Assembly (NCBI GenBank): GCA_031379665.1
Contig: JANNFI010000044.1
Coordinates: 1-64,000, forward strand
DNA: 64,000 bases
Source of the DNA: SZUA-254 sp031379665
GTDB taxonomy: Bacteria > Bacteroidota > Ignavibacteria > UBA10030 > SZUA-254
Direction of reading: 5' to 3'
Shown here: positions 40,447 through 49,296 of the stretch, piece by piece
Numbering within the stretch: position 1 is the stretch's first letter
Layout of the letters: every line of letters begins with the position of its first letter
Translations under genes and position numbers: made by a program
Notes under the pieces: model-generated
Database searches by the model: none
Told to the model about the DNA's origin: nothing
What the model saw: only the letters and a program-made list of their open reading frames with translations

Positions 40447-41273
40447 ACGAACAGGAGCAGGCAGACGCCGAGGAGGATCCTGTAGACGATGAAGACCATC
40501 GTGGAGTGGTTTTTAAGGTACCGCAGGAGTAGCGCGATCGCCGCATAACCCGTTAATCCGCTGGATACCACTGCCAGCGCCAGGATCGTCAGGTCTCCCT
40601 GTGACAGGTGGGCGCGGACCTCATAGAGCTGGTAGAGGCCGCTCGAGAGCACCGCCGGAATGCTTAACAGAAACGAAAACCTTGCCGCCGCCTCCCTCGT
40701 AAACCCCAGGAACAGCCCTGCCGTGATCGTCGTGCCGGAGCGCGACGCCCCCGGAACCAGCGCCACGGCCTGCGCCAGGCCGACCAGGACGGCGTCCTTC
40801 AGCCCCTTGTCCGCAAGGGTTCTCGTCCGTCGCCCTTTCCGCTCCGCCCACCACAATACCATCGCAAGGAGAATGAGGCTCCAGGCTATCACCGTCGGGT
40901 CCTTCGTGAGGGTCCCTTCGATCACGCGTTTCAGGAGTAGTCCCAGGAGCACGATCGGGACGGTTCCGACAACGATCAGGAACGCGAGCTTCGTCTCCGC
41001 GCGAAATCCTTCGAGGCGAGCGCGGGGTAATTCCCGAAGGTCGGAAACCGACGAGCGCAGCATTGAGAGCAGATCGTTTCGAAAGTAGGCGAGGATCGAG
41101 CCCGCCGTCCCGAGCTGGATGATGGCAATGGTGGCCGTCCACTCACCGGGGGCGTCGGCCCGTATCAGGCCCAGGAACCTTCCGGCGAGCGTGAGATGTG
41201 CGGTGCTGCTGATCGGGAGGAACTCCGTGATGCCCTGAATGATTCCAAGGAGGATCGCGTCGAGGGAGTTCAC
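40440..41273 (-). CDS. uppP: Undecaprenyl-diphosphatase
   Basis: The protein has 277 residues and about eight transmembrane helices. It recycles undecaprenyl pyrophosphate to the monophosphate lipid carrier for cell-wall and polysaccharide synthesis. The two catalytic motifs are present: GITEFLPISSTAHL near the N-terminus and PGASRSGTTI in the second half. It starts 9 bases after the pyrophosphatase gene on the same strand, so the two phosphate-releasing enzymes are probably co-transcribed. Confidence 0.95.
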   Translation of the reverse strand: MNSLDAILLGIIQGITEFLPISSTAHLTLAGRFLGLIRADAPGEWTATIAIIQLGTAGSILAYFRNDLLSMLRSSVSDLRELPRARLEGFRAETKLAFLIVVGTVPIVLLGLLLKRVIEGTLTKDPTVIAWSLILLAMVLWWAERKGRRTRTLADKGLKDAVLVGLAQAVALVPGASRSGTTITAGLFLGFTREAAARFSFLLSIPAVLSSGLYQLYEVRAHLSQGDLTILALAVVSSGLTGYAAIALLLRYLKNHSTMVFIVYRILLGVCLLLFVQ

Positions 41274-41282
41274 CGTGCCCCG

Positions 41283-43412
41283 TCAGACGAGGAGAGGGGC
41301 GATGACGAGGGAGACGATCGACATCAATTTAATAAGGATGTTCATCGCCGGCGCCGAGGTGTCCTTGAACGGATCCCCGACCGTGTCGCCCACCACGGCG
41401 GCCCGGTGCGCGTCCGTGCCTTTTCTCTCACCCTCCACTTCGCCCTTTTCGATCGCCTTCTTGGCGTTGTCCCAGGCCCCGCCCGCGTTGGCCATCATGA
41501 GGGCGAGGAGCACCCCGGTGACGGTGGCGCTGGCGAGCATGCCGCCGAGGGCCGCCGGCCCGAGCAGAAACCCCACCACGACGGGCGCGATCACCGCCGA
41601 GAGGCCGGGGAGGATCATTTCGTGGAGTGCGGCCGTGGTCGAGATCTCGACGCAGCGCGCTGCATCCGGCTTCACACCGGGCCTGCCCTCGAGCAGCCCC
41701 GGGATTTCGCGGAACTGTCTCCGGATTTCCTCCACCATCTTACCGGCCGCCCGCCCGACCGCGGTCATCGTCATCGCGGCGATCATGAACGGGAGGATGC
41801 CGCCGATGAATAGCCCGATCGCCACCGACGGGTCGGTGATGACGATCTGGAGCGGGATCTCGCCTTCGCTGAGGAGCTTGGCATATCGCACCCAGACCCC
41901 GGTCGGTGTGATCCCGGCAGCTTCCATACCGGCGAGCCTTGAGGCGATCGAGGCCGAAATTTCCTGGGCATAGGCTGTGAAGAGCGCCAGGGCCGTCAGG
42001 GCGGCCGACCCGATCGCGAACCCCTTGCCGATCGCGGCGGTGGTGTTTCCGAGGGCGTCGAGCCCGTCGGTGATCTTCCGGACGTCCGGCCCGAGGCCCG
42101 ACATCTCGGAGATGCCACCCGCGTTATCGGCGATCGGGCCGTACGCATCGACCGACATCGTGATCCCCACGGTTGCGAGCATTCCGACGGCGGCGATGCC
42201 GATCCCGTAGAGCCCGGCGGCCTGATTCGAGACGAAGATGACGAGGCAGATCGCCACCACCGGGAGCGCGGCGGACTCGAAGCCGATCGCGAGGCCGCTG
42301 ATGATGTTCGTGGCCGAGCCGGTCTTGCTCGCGGCGCAGATCCGTCGCACCGGGCCCGCCGACGTGTAATATTCCGTGATGAGACCGATGAGGATCCCGC
42401 CGATCGTCCCGAAGCAGATGGCCCAGAAGACGCCGTTGTTGACCTCGTACGCGCGGACCACCCAGAGCGAGAACGCCAGGAACACCCCGGCGGCGATAAA
42501 CGTCGAGTACCGCAGCGCCGCGGCGGGGGAGTAGTCCTTCAGGACTCTCATCGAGGCGATCCCGAGGAACGAGGCCACCAGCCCGAGCCCCGCGAGCACC
42601 AGGGGGAGTGCCAGCAGGAGGGAGCGGACGGCCTCCGTGGAAACGGATGCGGACGCCTTCAGCATCTCGAAGCCGTCGGGGAGAAGGGTTGCGCCGATGG
42701 CGATCGTAGCGACGATCGCTCCGACGTATGATTCGAAGATGTCGGCGCCCATCCCGGCGACGTCGCCGACATTGTCTCCCACGTTATCGGCGATGACGCC
42801 CGGGTTCCTCGGATCGTCCTCCGGTATTCCCGCCTCGACCTTGCCCACGAGGTCCGCGCCGACATCCGCGGCTTTCGTGTAGATGCCACCGCCCACCCTT
42901 GCGAAGAGGGCGATGGAGCTCGCACCCATCGCGAACCCGTTGATGATGCTCGCGCTCTCTGTGTTGCCGAAGAAATGGAACGTCACCCCGAGTCCGATCA
43001 GGCCGAGGCTCGCAACGCTCACACCCATCACGGCCCCCCCGTTGAACGCCGTCAGCAGTGCCTGCCCCTGCCCGGAAGACCGTGCCGCCTCGGCGGTGCG
43101 GACGTTGGCGCTGGTCGCGGCCCGCATCCCGAAGAATCCCGCGAGGACGGAGCAAAGCGCGCCGCCGATGAACGCGAATGCCAGCTCGATGCGCAGGAAG
43201 ACGCCGAGGAGCGCCGCGACGACGAGCACGAAGAAGACGAGGACGGAATATTCCCTCCGGAGGAATGCCATCGCGCCGACCCTGATCTGGTCGGCGATGT
43301 CCCTCATCAGGTCGGTGCCCGAAGGCTGGCGTTCGATGCTAACATAGATGCGGTAGGCCACGAGGAGGCCCACGATGCCGAGGTATGGCGTGGATCGGAT
43401 GAGAAAGTCCAT
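41283..43412 (-). CDS. hppA: Membrane-bound ion-pumping pyrophosphatase
   Basis: The protein has 709 residues and about 16 transmembrane helices. It couples pyrophosphate hydrolysis to pumping H+ or Na+ across the membrane. The substrate motifs are intact: DVGADLVGKVEAGIPEDDPRN, ADNVGDNVGD and the final AVVGDTVGDPFKDTSAPAMN. The segment GNTTAAIGKGF has Ala where K+-independent enzymes carry Lys, so it is of the K+-dependent type, which includes both Na+- and H+-pumps. Which ion is moved cannot be read with certainty here. Confidence 0.95.
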   Translation of the reverse strand: MDFLIRSTPYLGIVGLLVAYRIYVSIERQPSGTDLMRDIADQIRVGAMAFLRREYSVLVFFVLVVAALLGVFLRIELAFAFIGGALCSVLAGFFGMRAATSANVRTAEAARSSGQGQALLTAFNGGAVMGVSVASLGLIGLGVTFHFFGNTESASIINGFAMGASSIALFARVGGGIYTKAADVGADLVGKVEAGIPEDDPRNPGVIADNVGDNVGDVAGMGADIFESYVGAIVATIAIGATLLPDGFEMLKASASVSTEAVRSLLLALPLVLAGLGLVASFLGIASMRVLKDYSPAAALRYSTFIAAGVFLAFSLWVVRAYEVNNGVFWAICFGTIGGILIGLITEYYTSAGPVRRICAASKTGSATNIISGLAIGFESAALPVVAICLVIFVSNQAAGLYGIGIAAVGMLATVGITMSVDAYGPIADNAGGISEMSGLGPDVRKITDGLDALGNTTAAIGKGFAIGSAALTALALFTAYAQEISASIASRLAGMEAAGITPTGVWVRYAKLLSEGEIPLQIVITDPSVAIGLFIGGILPFMIAAMTMTAVGRAAGKMVEEIRRQFREIPGLLEGRPGVKPDAARCVEISTTAALHEMILPGLSAVIAPVVVGFLLGPAALGGMLASATVTGVLLALMMANAGGAWDNAKKAIEKGEVEGERKGTDAHRAAVVGDTVGDPFKDTSAPAMNILIKLMSIVSLVIAPLLV

Positions 43413-43432
43413 GTGGTCGGCGGGAGAGGCGT

Positions 43433-44554
43433 TCAGGAGAGGACTTCTTCGTAGTAGCGGATGTACTCGTGGACGACCTTCCGGGATTCGAACTGTTCGA
43501 TGGCCCTTCTGCGGCTCGCAGAGGCGAAAAGGCGGTATCGCTGATTGTTCGTGAGGAGCTCTATCGCGTATTTAGCCATCCGTTCGATGTCCCCGATCTC
43601 GGCGATGTAGCCCGTCTCGCCGTGGACGATGAGCTCGGGGAGGCCTCCGACGCTCGACGAGACGACCGGCACTTCGCACGACATCGCCTCGAGGGCCGAG
43701 AGGCCGAAGCTCTCCGACTGGCTCGGCATCAGGAAAAGGTCGGAGGCGGAGAGGAGGCAGACCAGCTCGAGCTGTTTCCCGAGGAACTTGACGTCTTGTG
43801 AAACCCCGAGTTCCCTTGCGATCTGCTCGCAGCTCGACCGGTCGGGCCCGTCGCCGACGAGGATCAGCTTCGACGGGACCTTTTTTCTGATTTCGGCGAA
43901 GATCCTGACGACATCCCCGACCCGCTTCACGGGCCGGAAATTGGAGACGTGGATGATCACCTTCTCGTCGTCGGCCGCGAGGCTGCGCCGGACGTCCGGC
44001 TGGGGAGTCCGTTGGTATTTCTGCGTGTCGATGAAATTTGGGATGACGCGGATGTCCTTGTTGATCGAGTAATTGGTTTTCGTCTTCTCCTTGAGGAAAT
44101 TCGACACCGCGGTGACGCCATCGCTCTTCTCGATGCTGAATTTCATCACGGGGAGAAAACTCGGCTCCAGGCCTACCAGGGTAATGTCCGTCCCGTGGAG
44201 CGTCGTCACAATTTTCAGCTTCGAGGACGCCCCGAGGATTTCCTTGGCCAGGAACGCGCTGGTCGCGTGCGGGATGGCGTAATGGGCGTGGATGATGTCG
44301 AGCTGCTCGAATTGCGCCACCTCGACGATTTTGCTCGCAAGCGCGGGCGTATAGAGGGGGAAATCGAAGAGGGGGTAAGTGGAAATCTCGACCTCGTGGT
44401 AGTAGATGTTTTCACTATACCCGCCGAGCCGGATCGGCATCGCGTAGCTGATAAAGTGGATTTTATGTCCCTCTTCAGCCAGGACCTTTCCAAGCTCCGA
44501 GGCCACCACCCCGGAACCTCCGTACGTCGGATAACACGAAATTCCTATGTTCAT
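43433..44554 (-). CDS. bshA: Bacillithiol synthesis glycosyltransferase BshA
   Basis: The protein has 373 residues. BshA joins N-acetylglucosamine from UDP-GlcNAc to L-malate, the first step of bacillithiol synthesis. It is a GT4 enzyme: GISCYPTYGGSGVVASELGK (N-terminal loop), HAHYAIPHATSA, TLHGTDITLVG, VSNFRPVKRV and the ESFGLSALEAMSCEVPVVSS nucleotide-sugar site, all in the BshA style. The start at 44554 gives the standard beginning MNIGISCYP; an ATG at 44588's neighbour, 44587, would add 11 residues and cannot be excluded because neither has a strong ribosome site. bshB and bshC are not in the window. Confidence 0.88.
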   Translation of the reverse strand: MNIGISCYPTYGGSGVVASELGKVLAEEGHKIHFISYAMPIRLGGYSENIYYHEVEISTYPLFDFPLYTPALASKIVEVAQFEQLDIIHAHYAIPHATSAFLAKEILGASSKLKIVTTLHGTDITLVGLEPSFLPVMKFSIEKSDGVTAVSNFLKEKTKTNYSINKDIRVIPNFIDTQKYQRTPQPDVRRSLAADDEKVIIHVSNFRPVKRVGDVVRIFAEIRKKVPSKLILVGDGPDRSSCEQIARELGVSQDVKFLGKQLELVCLLSASDLFLMPSQSESFGLSALEAMSCEVPVVSSSVGGLPELIVHGETGYIAEIGDIERMAKYAIELLTNNQRYRLFASASRRRAIEQFESRKVVHEYIRYYEEVLS

Positions 44555-44672
44555 CGTGCCAAAAATTACGCAGTTTTTCTTCAACATCCAACCTCGCGCG
44601 TGGAACTACCTTGATTTTCCCGTGGTTCAAGTATAGTAAGGGAAAAAAGTTGGGGAAAATTATCCTAAAGGG

Positions 44673-44700
44673 TTGTTTTTTAAGATAAATTCATTATATT
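44673..44700 (+). promoter_or_regulatory. Promoter of the small zinc-ribbon gene
   Basis: TTGTTT (44673-44678), a 16-base spacer and TATATT (44695-44700). Confidence 0.65.
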
Positions 44701-44769
44701 GCCGTCCTGATTATCCCTCCTAAATCACGGTATTCCTCAAATTTTCTGGTTTTGAAAGGGTTTTTCAAC

Positions 44770-44967
44770 GTGAAGCAAAAGGCAAAGGTCATCGGAATCG
44801 TCATTACGAGCTGTCCATGTTGCGGAAATCCGATCAATTTCGACAGGCAGATGACTAAGGTCTGCGCGTACTGCGAAGAAGTTGTCCACATCGATCTCGA
44901 TAAGGTCGAAGTGAGTCTCCGCGGACCCGTCCAGGAAGGAAAAAAAGTCAGGGTAAGCATGAACTAA
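44770..44967 (+). CDS. Small zinc-ribbon protein, unknown function
   Basis: The protein has 65 residues from a GTG at 44770, preceded by GAAAGGG at 9 bases; an in-frame TTG at 44752 would add MKGFFN. It has two Cys pairs, CPCC and CAYC, about 20 residues apart, typical of a one-zinc ribbon (TSCPCCGNPINF and KVCAYCEEVVHIDLDKVEV). Length, charge and strand pattern suggest a small nucleic-acid or protein adaptor. It stands alone between a promoter and a strong terminator. I do not recognise the family. Confidence 0.65.
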   Translation: MKQKAKVIGIVITSCPCCGNPINFDRQMTKVCAYCEEVVHIDLDKVEVSLRGPVQEGKKVRVSMN

Positions 44968-44989
44968 CCCCCGTTTTCCGGGGTAACAC

Positions 44990-45018
44990 AAAGATTCCGT
45001 TTATCGGAATCTTTTTTT
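44990..45018 (+). terminator. Strong terminator before the suf operon
   Basis: A perfect 10-bp stem (44990-44999 with 45005-45014, arm AAAGATTCCG) with a 5-base loop is followed by a T-run to 45018. It insulates the suf operon from the small gene upstream. Confidence 0.9.
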
Positions 45019-45056
45019 GGCCATAAAGCGGACTTAATTGGTCGGATTTCAAGGGA

Positions 45057-45464
45057 ATGTTTCAGCTATCCAAAAAGATCGAATACGCGCTGATCGCGAT
45101 GCGCCATATGGCCGTATCGGGAAGCGGGAACATTGTCACAACAAAGGAGATCGCCGACCGCTACAACCTTCCGTACGACCTGCTGGCAAAGGTGATGCAG
45201 ACGCTCGCCAGGAAAGAATTCATCTCTTCGTACCAGGGCGTTCGGGGGGGGTACATTTTCCGCCACGATCCCCGTACGGTCAAGGTGTCAGACATCATCA
45301 GCGCGATCGAAGGGAAGCCGAGCCTCTCGATCATCCAATGCGAGTCCGATGATACCAACAACTGCATCATCCACTCCACCTGCACCATCAAGACGCCGCT
45401 CGTGAAGCTTCAAACCAGCATCAACACGGTCCTCAGGGACATGTCGATCATGGAAATGGTATGA
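45057..45464 (+). CDS. Rrf2/IscR-family iron-sulfur-sensing regulator
   Basis: The protein has 135 residues. The winged helix-turn-helix (VTTKEIADRYNLPYDLLAKVMQTL, then a wing GVRGGYIF) and three cysteines, Cys95, Cys103 and Cys109, match the [2Fe-2S]-binding Rrf2 regulators such as IscR and SufR; the first spacing is longer than in E. coli IscR (Cys92, 98, 104). As the first gene of the suf operon it most likely senses cluster status and controls its own operon. I could not identify its operator; the 38 bases between the terminator and the ATG are AT-richer than the surroundings. Its stop overlaps the next start. Confidence 0.92.
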   Translation: MFQLSKKIEYALIAMRHMAVSGSGNIVTTKEIADRYNLPYDLLAKVMQTLARKEFISSYQGVRGGYIFRHDPRTVKVSDIISAIEGKPSLSIIQCESDDTNNCIIHSTCTIKTPLVKLQTSINTVLRDMSIMEMV

Positions 45465-46678
45465 CGGGCAGGTTCGTCTATATGGACAACCACGCCACCA
45501 CGCCGGTAGACCCGCGTGTCGTGGATGCGATGATCCCATTTTTTACAGAACATTTCGGTAACGCGGCCAGCCGGCAGCACCGCGCCGGATGGGTCGCGGG
45601 CGAAGCCGTTGAAAAAGCGAGGGCCTCGGTCGCCGGAACGATCGGCGCCCAGTCCCGCGAGATCGTCTTCACCTCGGGGGCGACGGAGGCCAACAACCTC
45701 GCCCTCAAGGGCATGAGCGCGACCATGAGGAACCGTGGAGACCACATTATTACTGTCCGGACGGAGCACCATTCCGTGCTCGACGTCTGCCACCGTCTCC
45801 GCAAGGAGGGCTTCCGGGTCACCTTTTTGGATGTGGACGCCGACGGCCTGGTCAATCCCGGCGACGTCGCGTCCGCTATCACCGACACGACGATCCTCGT
45901 GAGCGTGATGCTCGCGAACAACGAGATCGGGACGCTGCAACCGCTGGCAGAGATCGGCGCGATCTGCAGGTCACGCGGCGTGACGTTTCACACCGACGCC
46001 ACCCAGGCGGTCGGGAAGGTCCCCGTGAACGTCGACGCGCTGCAGGTCGACCTCCTCTCAATGTCGGCCCACAAGGCGTACGGGCCGAAAGGGGTCGGGT
46101 TTCTCTACGTCCGCCGGGGCCCTTCCAGGCCTCTCCCATCCCCACAGGCCGACGGGGGAGGGCAGGAGGGCGGCCTGCGATCCGGGACGCTGAACGTGCC
46201 GGGAATCGTCGGGTGCGCGAAGGCAGTGGAAATTGCGGTCTCCGAAATGGAGGCCGAGGGTTTGCGGCTCTCGCGGTGGCGCGACGAAATGTTCCGCGCA
46301 TGGCAGGCCTCTCCGGGGGGCGTGCGGCTGAACGGCCACGCGACCCGCCGGTTGCCGCACAACCTGAACGTCAGTTTTGCCGGCGTCGAGGATAGCGTTC
46401 TGATGATGAGCATGAAGGACGTCGCCGTCTCCTCCGGGTCCGCCTGCAGCAGCTCGAAACCTGAACCGTCTCACGTGCTCGCCGCCCTCGGCTTGCGCCG
46501 CGAAGAGGCGGGTTCTGCGATCCGGATCGGGCTCGGGCGATTCACCACCGCGGAGGACGTCGAATACACCACCCGCCGGGTCGCCGAAGAGGTGACGCGG
46601 CTGCGCGGCCTGCACGAACGAGGCCGTCGCCCTGAATACGATTCAACGGCACAATCCATTACAACGACACAGACATAA
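45461..46678 (+). CDS. iscS: Cysteine desulfurase, IscS/NifS type
   Basis: The protein has 405 residues. It takes sulfur from cysteine, leaving alanine and an enzyme persulfide. PLP Lys205 lies in SMSAHKAYGPKGVGF and the catalytic Cys329 in SSGSACSSSKPEPSHVL, the long-loop group I arrangement. ATTPVDPRV and TSGATEANNLA are also typical. The ATG overlaps the regulator stop. The same operon has a second, group II desulfurase (50705-51949), so this one may serve tRNA thiolation (MnmA at 9.4 kb) or SufU-independent assembly. The Pro/Gln-rich insert PSRPLPSPQADGGGQEGG near residue 225 replaces the usual loop. Confidence 0.94.
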   Translation: MTGRFVYMDNHATTPVDPRVVDAMIPFFTEHFGNAASRQHRAGWVAGEAVEKARASVAGTIGAQSREIVFTSGATEANNLALKGMSATMRNRGDHIITVRTEHHSVLDVCHRLRKEGFRVTFLDVDADGLVNPGDVASAITDTTILVSVMLANNEIGTLQPLAEIGAICRSRGVTFHTDATQAVGKVPVNVDALQVDLLSMSAHKAYGPKGVGFLYVRRGPSRPLPSPQADGGGQEGGLRSGTLNVPGIVGCAKAVEIAVSEMEAEGLRLSRWRDEMFRAWQASPGGVRLNGHATRRLPHNLNVSFAGVEDSVLMMSMKDVAVSSGSACSSSKPEPSHVLAALGLRREEAGSAIRIGLGRFTTAEDVEYTTRRVAEEVTRLRGLHERGRRPEYDSTAQSITTTQT

Positions 46679-46681
46679 CCG

Positions 46682-47038
46682 ATGAGCGATCCGAAGATTA
46701 CCCAGGCGCATATCAAAATGAACGGCATCTCGACGGTGGAATTCCTCCTCTTTTTGAGGGGTAAATTCCCCGTCATCCATAACTCGAATTTCTTTTTCCG
46801 CGACCTGGACTACGGCGTGATGTCGTTCCTCCATTCGAAGGGGATGAAGCCGTCGCACACGGATTCCGAGCGGACCGCCCGGGCCCTGGCGGAGCGCTTC
46901 GTCGTCGAGGGGGTGTTCAAGAAAATCGACCACCAGTCGTGGTGCGTCAACTACCCTCAGTTCGCGCTGCCCCGGCAGGAGAAGGCCGCGCCCGCGAAGG
47001 CGCCCGCTGCGGCGACACCGTCGCCGGCCGTACAATAA
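46682..47038 (+). CDS. Unknown 118-residue protein inside the suf operon
   Basis: The protein has 118 residues, 3 bases after the desulfurase stop and 13 before sufB, so it is part of the operon. Residues 8-45 (HIKMNGISTVEFLLFLRGKF) and 50-95 form two probable helical blocks with aromatic and charged residues; there is a single Cys in HQSWCVNYPQF. Residues 98-118 are an Ala/Pro tail. There is no Cys pair, no signal peptide and no transmembrane segment, so it is cytoplasmic. I do not recognise a family. Position suggests a helper of SufBCD assembly or sulfur transfer. Confidence 0.75.
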   Translation: MSDPKITQAHIKMNGISTVEFLLFLRGKFPVIHNSNFFFRDLDYGVMSFLHSKGMKPSHTDSERTARALAERFVVEGVFKKIDHQSWCVNYPQFALPRQEKAAPAKAPAAATPSPAVQ

Positions 47039-47051
47039 ACCGGACAGGACA

Positions 47052-48497
47052 ATGGCTCCCGAAACCGATACCTTAGAACATCTCGCCTCGGGCGAGTACA
47101 AGTGGGGCTTCGTCACGGCGATCGAGAGCGACTCGATCCCCGCGGGCCTCGACGAGAACGTCGTCCGTCTCATCTCTTCCAAGAAGGGGGAACCGGAATG
47201 GCTGCTCGACTGGCGGCTCAAGGCCTACCGGCACTGGCGGACGATGGCCGAGCCGGCCTGGCCCAACGTGCACTACCCCCCGATCGATTACGAGAAAATA
47301 GTCTATTACTCGGCGCCGAAACAGAAGAAAGTACTCAACAGCCTCGACGAGGTCGATCCCGAGATCCTGAAAACCTATGAGAAGCTCGGCATCTCACTCA
47401 CCGAACAGAAGCTCTTCGAGGGTGTCGCCGTGGACGCAGTCTTCGACAGCGTCTCGGTCGCAACCACCTTCAAGAAAACACTCAGCGAGAAGGGAGTCAT
47501 TTTCTGTTCCTTCTCCGAGGCGGTCAGGGAACACCCCGACCTCGTCAGGAAATACCTTGGCTCGGTGGTTCCCTCGACCGACAATTTTTTCGCCGCCCTC
47601 AACTCCGCCGTCTTCAGCGACGGCTCCTTCTGTTACATCCCGAAGGGCGTCCGCTGCCCGATGGAACTCTCGACCTACTTCCGGATCAACGCCGCCGATA
47701 CCGGCCAGTTCGAACGGACGCTGATCGTGGCCGAGGAGGGGGCCTACGTCAGCTACCTGGAGGGATGCACCGCGCCGAAGCGCGACACCAACCAACTGCA
47801 TGCGGCCGTGGTGGAACTCGTCGCCCTCGACAACGCCCAGGTCAAGTATTCCACCGTCCAGAACTGGTACCCCGGAGACGCCGAAGGGCGCGGCGGCATT
47901 TACAATTTCGTCACCAAAAGGGGCGCGTGCCGCGGGGTGAACTCGAAGATCTCCTGGACGCAGGTTGAGACCGGATCCGCGATCACGTGGAAGTACCCGA
48001 GCGTGATCCTCCAGGGCGACAACTCCGTTGGCGAATTTTATTCCGTCGCCGTAACCAACAACCGTCAGCAGGCGGACACCGGCACGAAAATGATCCACCT
48101 CGGGAAGAACACGAAGAGCACCATCGTGTCGAAGGGCATCTCAGGCGGCTTCGCCAACAATTCATACCGCGGGCTCGTGAAAATCGCCCGGAAAGCGGAG
48201 AACGCCAGGAATTTCTCCCAGTGCGACTCCCTGTTGCTGGGGGACAAGTGCGGGGCCCACACCTTTCCCTATATCGAAGTGAAGAACACGAGTTCGAAGG
48301 TCGAGCACGAGGCTTCGACGTCGAAGATCGGTGAAGACCAGATTTTTTACTGCAAACAGAGGGGCCTGTCGGCCGAGGACGCCGTCAACATCATCGTGAA
48401 CGGGTTCTGTAAGGAGGTCTTCCGGGAACTCCCGATGGAGTTCGCCGTGGAGGCCCAGAAACTCCTTGGCATCAGCCTGGAAGGCAGCGTGGGCTGA
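47052..48497 (+). CDS. sufB: Fe-S cluster scaffold subunit SufB
   Basis: The protein has 481 residues, the usual SufB length. SufB is the main scaffold of the SufBC2D complex, where clusters are built. The conserved beta-helix core is evident: NSAVFSDGSFCYIPKGVRCPMELSTYFRIN, SYLEGCTAPKRDTNQLHAAVVELVA, VQNWYPGDAEGRGGIYNFVTKRG and ISGGFANNSYRGLVKI, with the C-terminal SKVEHEASTSKIGEDQIFYCKQRG that holds the Cys and Glu of the SufD interface. Followed at 40 bases by sufC. Confidence 0.97.
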   Translation: MAPETDTLEHLASGEYKWGFVTAIESDSIPAGLDENVVRLISSKKGEPEWLLDWRLKAYRHWRTMAEPAWPNVHYPPIDYEKIVYYSAPKQKKVLNSLDEVDPEILKTYEKLGISLTEQKLFEGVAVDAVFDSVSVATTFKKTLSEKGVIFCSFSEAVREHPDLVRKYLGSVVPSTDNFFAALNSAVFSDGSFCYIPKGVRCPMELSTYFRINAADTGQFERTLIVAEEGAYVSYLEGCTAPKRDTNQLHAAVVELVALDNAQVKYSTVQNWYPGDAEGRGGIYNFVTKRGACRGVNSKISWTQVETGSAITWKYPSVILQGDNSVGEFYSVAVTNNRQQADTGTKMIHLGKNTKSTIVSKGISGGFANNSYRGLVKIARKAENARNFSQCDSLLLGDKCGAHTFPYIEVKNTSSKVEHEASTSKIGEDQIFYCKQRGLSAEDAVNIIVNGFCKEVFRELPMEFAVEAQKLLGISLEGSVG

Positions 48498-48537
48498 GTG
48501 CGCCGCCCTCCCAATCCATCATCGAGAAAGGAACACC

Positions 48538-49296
48538 ATGCTTGAAGTATCGGAGCTCCGCGCGTCGGTCGGGGGAAATGAAATACTGAAGGGGATCAAC
48601 CTGAAGGTGGGGCTCGGAGAGGTCCACGCCATCATGGGGCCGAACGGGTCGGGCAAGAGCACCCTCGCCCAGGTCCTCGCCGGTCGGGAATCGTACGAGG
48701 TCACCGGCGGGAGCGTCGCCTACCGGGGGAAGGACCTTCTGGCAATGGCTCCCGAGGAGCGGGCCCGCGAGGGGGTATTCCTCGCATTCCAGTACCCTGT
48801 CGAAATCCCCGGCGTCTCCAACACCTATTTCCTGAAGGCCGCCCTGAATTCGATCCGGAAGCATCGGGGCGAGGAAGAGCTCGATGCCGCGGATTTTCTT
48901 GCGCTCGTGAAGGAGCGGATGAAGTTCGTGGACATCGACGCAGCGCTGTTGAACCGCCCCGTCAACGAGGGCTTTTCCGGTGGCGAGAAGAAGCGGAACG
49001 AAATATTCCAGATGGCCGTGCTCCAGCCTGCCCTCGCGATCCTCGACGAGACTGATTCCGGACTCGACATCGACGCGCTCCGCATCGTGGCCGATGGGGT
49101 CAACAAACTCCGCGACCCCCTGCGCTCGGTGATCGTCGTGACCCACTACCAGCGCCTCCTGAACTACATCGTGCCCGATTTCGTGCACGTCCTCGTGGAA
49201 GGCAGGATCGTGAAGTCGGGTGACCGGGATCTCGCTCTTCGTCTCGAAGAGAAGGGGTACGACTGGGTCAGGGAAGAAGCTACGGTCGGGCGATGA
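48538..49296 (+). CDS. sufC: Fe-S assembly ATPase SufC
   Basis: The protein has 252 residues and an ABC ATPase fold. Walker A GPNGSGKS is at 34-41, the Q-loop region is AFQYPVEIPGV, the signature is GFSGGEKKRNEI and Walker B LAILDETDSGLDID, the DETDSGLD form being specific to SufC. It drives conformational change of SufB and SufD. The start at 48538 follows GAGAAAGGA and begins MLEVSEL; an earlier in-frame ATG would overlap sufB. The stop overlaps the sufD ATG. Confidence 0.97.
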   Translation: MLEVSELRASVGGNEILKGINLKVGLGEVHAIMGPNGSGKSTLAQVLAGRESYEVTGGSVAYRGKDLLAMAPEERAREGVFLAFQYPVEIPGVSNTYFLKAALNSIRKHRGEEELDAADFLALVKERMKFVDIDAALLNRPVNEGFSGGEKKRNEIFQMAVLQPALAILDETDSGLDIDALRIVADGVNKLRDPLRSVIVVTHYQRLLNYIVPDFVHVLVEGRIVKSGDRDLALRLEEKGYDWVREEATVGR

